Shown in pieces: positions 6,386 through 11,752 of a DNA stretch of 13,290 bases. This DNA is from Thermodesulfovibrionales bacterium (lineage in GTDB: Bacteria > Nitrospirota > Thermodesulfovibrionia > Thermodesulfovibrionales > Dissulfurispiraceae). The stretch's first letter is position 1, and every line of letters begins with the position of its first letter. Location: NCBI GenBank assembly GCA_021129835.1, contig JAJOKM010000143.1, forward strand, positions 1 through 13,290, read 5' to 3'. The position numbers were made by a program, and so were the translations under genes. The notes under the pieces are model-generated. The model was not told the DNA's origin, did not search any database, and saw only the letters and a program-made list of their open reading frames with translations.

Positions 6386-7383
6386 CGATGCATCCCCATT
6401 GCTTCCCTGACGAGCTTCATGGTCTCTTCGGCCTCTTTTCCTGCCTTTTGAGAACCCTTCCGGGCTATTTCTAATACCATCTCTGGATTAGAGACGAGTT
6501 CATCTCGCCGCTTCCATAAAGGCTCCATATATTCAAAGAGATTCCTTATAAGTATCTTTTTGCAATCTATACATCCTATTCCAGCAGTTCTGCACCCTTG
6601 GGCAACTTCGTCTACTTCATCTCTTGAAGAAAAGATTTTATGCAGGTGGTAAACAGGGGATAATTCAGGATCTCCCCTGTCTGTCCTCCGTCTTCTTGCA
6701 GGATCTGTCATCATCGTCCTTATTTTCTGCTCTACTACTTCACGGGTATCGCTTAAGTAGATGGCATTGTCATAGCTCTTTGACATCTTCCTGCCATCAA
6801 GTCCTGGAACCTTCGGGAACTCTGTAAGCAATCCCTCTGGCTCAGGAAATATCTTTTCTTTATACAGATGATTGAATCTGCGTGCAATCTCCCTCGACAC
6901 CTCAAGATGCGGAATCTGGTCAACACCAACAGGGACAAACCTTGCCCTGTAGATGATTATATCAGCAGTCTGCAATACTGGATATCCCATAAAGCCATGG
7001 GTATAGAGATCTCTATCCTTTAATTGTTCCTGTTTCTCCTTGAACGAGGGCACCCTTTCGAGCCAGCCGATTGGCGTTATCATGGATAGCAGCAGACTCA
7101 ATTCAGCATGTTGAGGAACCATGGATTGAATGAAGATTGTAGATCTATCCGGATCTAATCCCGCGGCAATAAAGTTTATCAAAATATCTTTTGTGTTCTC
7201 CTTAATCTCGGAAGGGTCGGCGTATCCGGTCGCTAATGCATGCCAGTCTGCCACAAAATAAAAGCATTCATACCTCTCCTGAAGACTTACCCAGTTTTCC
7301 AAGGCGCCAACAAGGTTTCCAAGATGCAGTCTCCCACTTGCCTGTATGCCGCTGAGTACACGTTCCTTGTTATTCACCGCCAT
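6376..7383 (-). CDS. trpS: Tryptophanyl-tRNA synthetase
   Basis: This class I synthetase charges tRNA-Trp. The 335-residue length is normal. The first signature is HLGN at 20-23 (HIGH equivalent) after SGIQASGRL, and KMSKS is at 199-203. The linker contains C-x6-C-x2-C (Cys264, Cys271, Cys274), a pattern known from TrpRS enzymes that bind a 4Fe-4S cluster, but the expected first cysteine of that set is absent (Leu241/Ser242). The strong AGGAGG (7386-7391) is only 2 nt from the ATG at 7383 and 8 nt from a GTG at 7377, so translation may really begin two codons later. The stop lies inside the downstream ThiF-like gene, and the M50 gene ends 27 bp upstream: a three-gene operon. Confidence 0.95.
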   Translation of the reverse strand: MAVNNKERVLSGIQASGRLHLGNLVGALENWVSLQERYECFYFVADWHALATGYADPSEIKENTKDILINFIAAGLDPDRSTIFIQSMVPQHAELSLLLSMITPIGWLERVPSFKEKQEQLKDRDLYTHGFMGYPVLQTADIIIYRARFVPVGVDQIPHLEVSREIARRFNHLYKEKIFPEPEGLLTEFPKVPGLDGRKMSKSYDNAIYLSDTREVVEQKIRTMMTDPARRRRTDRGDPELSPVYHLHKIFSSRDEVDEVAQGCRTAGIGCIDCKKILIRNLFEYMEPLWKRRDELVSNPEMVLEIARKGSQKAGKEAEETMKLVREAMGMHRCY

Positions 7384-7410
7384 TACCTCCTCTCTTCCCC
7401 AGAAGAATCA

Positions 7411-8073
7411 TCACAATACCAGATCCAAAAATAACCTTACGAAAGGAAATATTATAGCGCCAGCCACACCAGTTACCACAAGTATGAGAACTATAATTAT
7501 TCCATAAGGCTCGATTTTGCCAAGAATGGAGGCCTCTTTGTGAGGTAAAACTCCCATAAGTATCCTGCCACCATCAAGGGGTGGAATTGGAAACATGTTG
7601 AATACTGCCAGTATTACATTGATGGTTATACTTGCTATAAGTACCAATTCCAATGGTCTTAAAAGCAGGTCAATTACTGCGGTAGGCATAAAGATAGATA
7701 TTAAAAATACTATTTGAATTAACAACATACTTAATACGGCGAGCGCTATATTGGCTGCAGGACCTGCGGCTGCCGATATTGCCATATCACGCTTGGGGTT
7801 TTTAAAATTATATGGATTGATGGGAACTGGTTTTGCGTAACCAAACGCAAACTGCCCCGCAGTAACTATGAGCAGCAAGACAGGCATTAGGATGGTGCCA
7901 AATAAGTCAATATGGACTATAGGATTTAAGGTGAGCCTGCCCATCATCTTTGCCGTGGGGTCTCCAAGTTTATTAGACATAAACCCATGAGCAGCTTCAT
8001 GAAAGGTTATAGCGATTAGTAGTGGTAAAGCAAAAATAGCAATCTGCAACAGTATATGCGCAACAATATCCAC
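7411..8073 (-). CDS. Site-2 protease-like M50 family membrane metalloprotease
   Basis: This is a small integral-membrane zinc protease of peptidase family M50, site-2-protease type, lacking PDZ or CBS domains. In its 220 residues HEAAH (25-29) supplies two zinc ligands within the first hydrophobic segment, and PPLDGGR (164-170) supplies the third, Asp167. GPAAN at 104-108 is the usual conserved turn. About five to six hydrophobic segments are visible (7-25, 57-75, 98-130, 143-162, 188-205 and a weak last one). The start is GTG at 8071-8073 with AGGAG 8-9 nt upstream. Physiological substrate is unknown; in many genomes this type lies beside trpS, as here, without functional explanation. Immediately upstream is a 13-bp palindrome. 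Confidence 0.9.
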   Translation of the reverse strand: MDIVAHILLQIAIFALPLLIAITFHEAAHGFMSNKLGDPTAKMMGRLTLNPIVHIDLFGTILMPVLLLIVTAGQFAFGYAKPVPINPYNFKNPKRDMAISAAAGPAANIALAVLSMLLIQIVFLISIFMPTAVIDLLLRPLELVLIASITINVILAVFNMFPIPPLDGGRILMGVLPHKEASILGKIEPYGIIIVLILVVTGVAGAIIFPFVRLFLDLVL

Positions 8074-8087
8074 TGAATTACTCTCCT

Positions 8088-8100
8088 GGTATAATATACC
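8088..8100. promoter_or_regulatory. palindrome GGTATAATATACC upstream of the M50 gene
   Basis: A perfect 13-bp palindrome (one central base) ends just before the AGGAG binding site of the M50 gene. It contains TATAAT on the plus strand and TATTAT on the minus strand. It is too close to the start codon to be the gene's own ordinary -10 box, so an operator or mRNA element is more likely. Function is inferred only from position and symmetry. Confidence 0.4.
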
Positions 8101-8101
8101 T

Positions 8102-8167
8102 GATTACACCGATTTTTATTAGCGATTACACCGATTTTAAGACGTCCTGAGCTTTATAAGACGTCCT
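8102..8167. repeat. two short direct repeats in the proB-M50 spacer
   Basis: GATTACACCGATTTT occurs at 8102-8116 and 8124-8138 (period 22). AAGACGTCCT occurs at 8139-8148 and 8158-8167 (period 19). The two pairs abut, filling half of the 133-bp spacer between proB and the M50 gene. No terminator hairpin was found after proB. Confidence 0.85.
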
Positions 8168-8206
8168 TTATTCGATTGACGACATGTAATCAAGGCGGAA
8201 AAAACC

Positions 8207-9307
8207 TTACTTCAATATTATAAAGTTATCTCTATGTATGACCTCATCGGAGTATTTAAAGCCAAGAGTTGCTTCTATTTCGGAGGTCTTTTTACCACTT
8301 ATTCTCTTTATGTCATTAGAAGAATAGTTCACTATTCCCTTTAAGACGCGATTACCACTGCTGTCAACACAGTAGACTGCATCCCCTATATCAAATACCC
8401 CCTCTATCCTCACAATCCCTGATGGTAAAAGGCTTTTTCCTGACATCCAGACGGCATTAACAGCGCCATCATCGATGATAAGGCTTCCCTTTGGTTTTAT
8501 GGCATAGGCAATCCATCCCTTCCTTGAAGATATTTTTGGTAGTTGGGGCTTAAATTCAGTACCACGGTGAATACCTTTCAAAAGAGGCACTATAAGACCT
8601 TCCTCTCGTCCACTTATAATATTAACCTTTATTCCATAAGAGATGGCCTTCTTTGCTGCCAGTATCTTTGAATACATCCCTCCTGTGCCAACAGCGCTAC
8701 CCGCACCCCCTGTTACTGCTTCAATCCCTGGAGTAATTTCATCTACAAAGGGGATTATTTTTGCTTCGGGGTCTTTCTTAGGGTCAGACGAATAAAGACC
8801 GTCCACATCTGAAAGGATAATAAGCCTTTCGGCATCGATTAATCCAGAGACGAGGGCAGCAAGCTGGTCATTGTCTCCGAATTTAATCTCGTCAGTAGAT
8901 ACGGTATCATTTTCATTGATAACGGGTATTACCCCATAAGAAAGGAGGGCAATAATAGCATTTTTTGAATTTAGATATCTGACCCTGTCAGAGAAACCAT
9001 CTCTTGTCAAGAGCGCCTGCGCAACCTTCTTGCCAAAATCACCGAAACACTTCTCATAAGCCCAGATGAGAGATGATTGTCCCACTGCTGCTGCAGCCTG
9101 TTTTAGCCTTATCTCCTTTGGTCTTTCCTTCAGTCCGAGTCTTTCCATCCCTGCCGCAATCGCCCCAGAAGAGACAATGACTACTTCGTAATCAGCATTG
9201 TATACCTCAGATATATCTTTTACGATAGAGTATATCCTTTCATGATCCAATCCCCCTCTTTTGGCTGTGAGAATATTACTGCCGATCTTTATTACGACTC
9301 TATTCAT
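8207..9307 (-). CDS. proB: Glutamate 5-kinase
   Basis: ProB phosphorylates glutamate with ATP to gamma-glutamyl phosphate, the first and feedback-inhibited step of proline synthesis. The 366 residues comprise an amino-acid-kinase domain (about 1-255) and a C-terminal PUA domain (about 275-350). The kinase domain has KIGSN (7-11), VSSGAIAAG (45-53), NENDTVS (131-137), FGDNDQLAA (143-151), LSDVDGLY (165-172) and GTGGMYSK (207-214). AGGA about 9 nt before the ATG is the binding site. It follows obgE by 25 bp, the common obgE-proB order. The partner proA is not the next gene; it must be elsewhere if the pathway is complete. Confidence 0.95.
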   Translation of the reverse strand: MNRVVIKIGSNILTAKRGGLDHERIYSIVKDISEVYNADYEVVIVSSGAIAAGMERLGLKERPKEIRLKQAAAAVGQSSLIWAYEKCFGDFGKKVAQALLTRDGFSDRVRYLNSKNAIIALLSYGVIPVINENDTVSTDEIKFGDNDQLAALVSGLIDAERLIILSDVDGLYSSDPKKDPEAKIIPFVDEITPGIEAVTGGAGSAVGTGGMYSKILAAKKAISYGIKVNIISGREEGLIVPLLKGIHRGTEFKPQLPKISSRKGWIAYAIKPKGSLIIDDGAVNAVWMSGKSLLPSGIVRIEGVFDIGDAVYCVDSSGNRVLKGIVNYSSNDIKRISGKKTSEIEATLGFKYSDEVIHRDNFIILK

Positions 9308-9332
9308 TTTATTAATCCTGATATAATACGCA

Positions 9333-10340
9333 TTAGATCTTTGACATTACCGCTTTTCCTGCAAGGTATTTTACGAGACCTTCTATCTTCTCGCCCGTTA
9401 CTGCACATATCGGGAAAAAATCCAACCTCTTGTCTTTACAATAATCTCGAAGTCTGCTCAACCTCTTTTTGTCATGAGCCATGTCTATCTTCGTGCCTGC
9501 TACTGCCATAGGCTTTTTAGAAAGCTCAGGGTTATATAATGTTAACTCTCGGTTTATCTTTTCAAAATCCTCCACCGGGTCGGTTGCTGATATATCAGAA
9601 ATATCCACGAGATGCAGAAGGATGGCTGTCCTCTCCACATGACGAAGAAACTGGAATCCAAGACCAATGCCCCGGTGTGCGCCCTCTATGAGACCCGGGA
9701 TATCTGCAACAATAAAGCTCTTGAAGTCTTCTATTTTAACTACACCTAAGGTTGGTGTCAGCGTTGTAAAGGGATAGTCGGCTATTTTGGGCCTTGTAGA
9801 TGATATGACAGAAATTAAGGTTGATTTCCCCGCATTGGGAAGACCTATCAGTCCAACATCGGCCAAAAGCTTTAGCTCTAAAATAAGCCATCGCTCCTCT
9901 CCTTTTTCGCCTGGCTGTGCAAATTTAGGGGCCTGTCGTGTTGGTCCAGCAAAGTGTGTATTGCCCAATCCGCCCCGGCCACCTTTTGCAGCTATTACCG
10001 CTGCAGATTCATAACCAAGATCAGCAATAACAACTCCGCTTTCGGCGTCTTTAATAAGGGTTCCTATAGGCACATGGATTATCCTGTCTTCACCCCTCCG
10101 GCCATCTTTATTGCTGCCCTTTCCATGTTCTCCACGCCTGGCCTTATATTCCCTCTGGTATCTCAAATCAAGCAATGTATTCAATTCACTTGTTGCGCTG
10201 ACAATTATATCTCCTCCTCTGCCACCATCTCCGCCATCCGGTCCTCCCCTTGGGACATATTTCTCCCTCCGAAAGCTTATACAGCCTTTCCCGCCGTCTC
10301 CAGCCTTTGCATATATCTTCACATAGTCAACAAACCTCAT
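9333..10340 (-). CDS. obgE: Obg/CgtA family ribosome-assembly GTPase
   Basis: ObgE is a GTPase associated with 50S assembly and stress control. From the ATG at 10340 it has 335 residues: a glycine-rich Obg fold (1-158, with GDGGKGCISFRREKYVP and GGPDGGDGGRGG), then a G domain with G1 GLPNAGKS (166-173), G2 within YPFTTLTP (189-196), G3 DIPG (213-216), G4 TKID (283-286, Thr in place of the commoner Asn) and G5 CAVTGEKIEGL (from 312). It ends right after the G domain, so no C-terminal OCT extension is present. An upstream TTG at 10346 is less likely as a start. There is no Shine-Dalgarno: the ATG is only 4 nt beyond the T-run of the rpmA terminator, implying low or regulated expression. Confidence 0.94.
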   Translation of the reverse strand: MRFVDYVKIYAKAGDGGKGCISFRREKYVPRGGPDGGDGGRGGDIIVSATSELNTLLDLRYQREYKARRGEHGKGSNKDGRRGEDRIIHVPIGTLIKDAESGVVIADLGYESAAVIAAKGGRGGLGNTHFAGPTRQAPKFAQPGEKGEERWLILELKLLADVGLIGLPNAGKSTLISVISSTRPKIADYPFTTLTPTLGVVKIEDFKSFIVADIPGLIEGAHRGIGLGFQFLRHVERTAILLHLVDISDISATDPVEDFEKINRELTLYNPELSKKPMAVAGTKIDMAHDKKRLSRLRDYCKDKRLDFFPICAVTGEKIEGLVKYLAGKAVMSKI

Positions 10341-10344
10341 AAAC

Positions 10345-10376
10345 AAAAAAGGCAGTCCATATATAGCAGACCGCCT
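10345..10376 (-). terminator. intrinsic terminator/attenuator between rpmA and obgE
   Basis: In the minus-strand RNA an 8-bp stem forms between AGGCGGUC and GACUGCCU (one G-U pair) with an 11-nt loop, followed at once by six U residues. The G-U pair would be an A-C mismatch on the other strand, so the element is directed leftward. It lies 31 bp after the rpmA stop and 4 nt before the obgE ATG. Confidence 0.82.
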
Positions 10377-10407
10377 CTAAATTCCTCCTGACATGTTTTC
10401 TTCCGGA

Positions 10408-10692
10408 CTACGCAGTAACTACTGCTGGCTGGGCTTCCTGAACGGAATAAATACTAATCTTTTTTCTTATCTTATCCTTTCTTTCAAACTTAACAACACC
10501 ATCTGTCAACGCAAAAAGCGTATCGTCAGAACCTTTACCAACATTATTGCCTGGATGAAATTTTGTCCCACGTTGCCTTACGAGTATACTCCCTGCGCGG
10601 ACCAACTGTCCCCCAAACCTCTTAATACCGAGTCTTTTCGACTGACTATCGCGGCCATTTTTTGAACTACCGCCACCTTTTTTATGTGCCAT
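10408..10692 (-). CDS. rpmA: 50S ribosomal protein L27
   Basis: L27 reaches the peptidyl-transferase centre with its N-terminal tail. The sequence starts MAHKKGGGSSKNGRDS, the mature-type N-terminus, with no Firmicutes-style cleavable extension. GIKRFGGQ, AGSILVRQRGTKFHPG, NVGKGSDDTLFAL and GVVKFERK follow. At 94 residues it is slightly longer than the minimal family length, with a C-terminal tail from about 75 on (KIRKKISIYSVQEAQPAVVTA). AGGAGG lies 7-8 nt upstream of the ATG. Accordingly no Prp protease gene lies between rplU and rpmA; that 123-bp gap holds an inverted repeat instead. An intrinsic terminator follows the stop. Confidence 0.97.
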   Translation of the reverse strand: MAHKKGGGSSKNGRDSQSKRLGIKRFGGQLVRAGSILVRQRGTKFHPGNNVGKGSDDTLFALTDGVVKFERKDKIRKKISIYSVQEAQPAVVTA

Positions 10693-10728
10693 CTTGGGCC
10701 TCCTGTTTGTAACTATTCAGGTTGTTAA

Positions 10729-10808
10729 GTTCACGGTTCAAGGTTGTCTGCTTTGCGCGCTTCATCCTGACTCCTTTTTCATCGATCTTTAACTGTGAAC
10801 CTTGAACC
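10729..10808. repeat. inverted repeat in the rplU-rpmA spacer
   Basis: GGTTCAAGGTT at 10735-10745 is the exact reverse complement of AACCTTGAACC at 10798-10808, with a 52-nt loop. In a shifted register GTTCACGGTTCAAG (10729-10742) pairs at 12 of 14 positions with 10794-10807. The element occupies most of the untranslated gap within the ribosomal-protein transcript. Confidence 0.75.
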
Positions 10809-10815
10809 TGAGTAG

Positions 10816-11124
10816 CTACGTTATCTCTTTGATTTTCAGAGTTGTATATTTCTGTCTGTGTCCTTTTAATCTTTTAAGCGCCTTCTTCGGTCTCGGTCCA
10901 TAAACAAGAACCTTTGGCAACTTGCCTGTCTCTATAATCTCTGCCTTTACAGTCGCCCCTTTAATGTAGGGCCTGCCATAAACTACTTTAGCATCTTTCG
11001 AGATCATCAGGACTTCATTCATTGTTATCTCTGTCTCAATATCACCATCGACCTTCTCAACACGGACCTTATCGCCAACAGAAACCTTTATCTGCTTCCC
11101 ATCTGTCCTTACAACTGCATACAT
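10816..11124 (-). CDS. rplU: 50S ribosomal protein L21
   Basis: L21 is a 23S-rRNA-binding protein of the large subunit. The 102-residue length and the motifs are typical: MYAVVRTDGKQIKVSVGDKV at the start, then GRPYIKGATVKAEI and the basic C-terminal segment KALKRLKGHRQKYTTLKIKEI. The ATG is preceded by a G-rich AGGGGTGGT about 3-4 nt away. It is the first gene of the leftward rplU-rpmA-(obgE-proB) unit, with its own promoter about 35 bp upstream and a leader of only about 25 nt, so no long L21 leader structure fits. Confidence 0.97.
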   Translation of the reverse strand: MYAVVRTDGKQIKVSVGDKVRVEKVDGDIETEITMNEVLMISKDAKVVYGRPYIKGATVKAEIIETGKLPKVLVYGPRPKKALKRLKGHRQKYTTLKIKEIT

Positions 11125-11155
11125 GACACCACCCCTAAAGCTATATTATTTTAAT

Positions 11156-11185
11156 ATAATAGCCAGAATTCACACAAAAAGTCAA
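11156..11185 (-). promoter_or_regulatory. sigma70-type promoter of the rplU operon
   Basis: On the minus strand TTGACT (11185-11180) and TATTAT (11161-11156) are separated by 18 bp, close to consensus. The expected start is near 11149, about 25 nt before the rplU ATG. Confidence 0.75.
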
Positions 11186-11206
11186 ATGCTTGCTAAAAGG
11201 ATTCAA

Positions 11207-11304
11207 GGGGTCGAGTGGAATGTCTCTAACGGGGTAAAGAAAGCACTCGAACCCTCGAACCCTTTGTATTATCTGTTCTAAAGTCATCCCCTCACAAGGG
11301 GATG
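11207..11304. repeat. two hairpin-forming inverted repeats upstream of rplU
   Basis: GGGGTCGAGTG (11207-11217) pairs with CACTCGAACCC (11244-11254) at 10 of 11 positions. CATCCCCT (11285-11292) pairs perfectly with AGGGGATG (11297-11304) around a CACA loop. Neither is followed by a T-run. Between them CTCGAACC is tandemly repeated near 11246-11261. They lie in the roughly 170 bp between the two divergent promoters. Confidence 0.65.
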
Positions 11305-11358
11305 GGATGTATAAATAAAGCCATTTTCTATCCCTATTTTTCGGTTTGCAGAAAAGAC

Positions 11359-11394
11359 TTGACAATTCCTTATGACACCATTATTATATGTCAT
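11359..11394 (+). promoter_or_regulatory. sigma70-type promoter for the transporter, with inverted repeat
   Basis: Consensus TTGACA (11359-11364), a 17-bp spacer and TATTAT (11382-11387) form a strong rightward promoter, with a predicted start near 11394. ATGACA (11372-11377) and TGTCAT (11389-11394) form a perfect inverted repeat around the -10 box, a place where a repressor would block the polymerase. Confidence 0.75.
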
Positions 11395-11454
11395 CCGTAC
11401 GCTTATAGTACATAATGCAATATTTCACGCTCAGGGATACTATAATATCCGTAG

Positions 11455-11589
11455 AGCCTCTTTCAAAAACAGCGGAAATGGCGAATAGTGATTTTTAATC
11501 GTTTCTTTAAGTACGCTATTTTAGAGCAGCAGGGGAAGACCCTGTATCTTAAGATAAATTGCCTCGTTTTATGATCTTTGCAAGAGGCT
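11455..11589 (+). promoter_or_regulatory. structured 5' leader of the transporter mRNA (or small terminal-inverted-repeat element)
   Basis: AGCCTCTTTCAAA (11455-11467) pairs with TTTGCAAGAGGCT (11577-11589) at 12 of 13 positions, closing a 109-nt interior. Inside are AATAGTG (11484-11490) with CGCTATT (11514-11520), CAGGG (11530-11534) with CCCTG (11540-11544) around GAAGA, and the palindrome TATCTTAAGATA (11545-11556). The right arm directly touches a complete Shine-Dalgarno sequence. This matches the form of a ligand- or protein-responsive leader, but I do not recognise a known riboswitch class. The terminal repeats also resemble those of IS5-like mobile elements, so a MITE is the main alternative. 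Confidence 0.4.
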
Positions 11590-11599
11590 AAGGAGGTGA
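11589..11599 (+). promoter_or_regulatory. full-length Shine-Dalgarno sequence
   Basis: TAAGGAGGTGA matches the whole 11-nt complement of the typical 16S 3' end. The nearest ATG in range is at 11610, 13 nt after GGAGG; an in-frame CTG at 11604 is closer. It is far from the likely transporter start at 11753, which has its own site. Confidence 0.7.
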
Positions 11600-11609
11600 G
11601 AATCTGAAA

Positions 11610-11639
11610 ATGTCAGGATGCGGAATGTCTAAGAAGTGA
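11610..11639 (+). CDS. possible 9-residue leader peptide MSGCGMSKK
   Basis: A short ORF follows the full-length Shine-Dalgarno sequence and ends with TGA at 11637-11639. That TGA overlaps a GTG (11636) opening a frame that runs without a stop into the transporter gene (39 extra codons before the ATG at 11753). It could be a true leader peptide, the start of a longer protein interrupted by a frameshift, or meaningless. The product alone allows no functional call. Confidence 0.3.
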   Translation: MSGCGMSKK

Positions 11640-11740
11640 TTGGCCATGCGTATAAACCCTTGTTTTCACGAAAGGCCATATCGACTTGCATCTTTGGTGC
11701 GGTGGATTTTGGTGCATTTGTTAAAAAAACTAAGAAAAAA

Positions 11741-11748
11741 AGGAAGAG
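11741..11748 (+). promoter_or_regulatory. ribosome binding site of the transporter
   Basis: AGGAAGAG lies 4 nt before the ATG at 11753 and supports that start over the GTG at 11636. Confidence 0.55.
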
Positions 11749-11752
11749 TTCT

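Noticed and set aside
11244..11270. tRNA-like GGTTCGA segment on the minus strand
   Set aside because: It is a tandem GGGTTCGA repeat with no acceptor, D or anticodon arms around it.
11141..11365. 74-codon minus-strand ORF upstream of rplU
   Set aside because: It starts at a TTG and runs through the rplU promoter and two hairpin repeats; no family resemblance and no binding site.
11441..11446. second TATAAT promoter in the transporter leader
   Set aside because: No -35-like hexamer at 16-18 bp upstream and no extended -10 TG.
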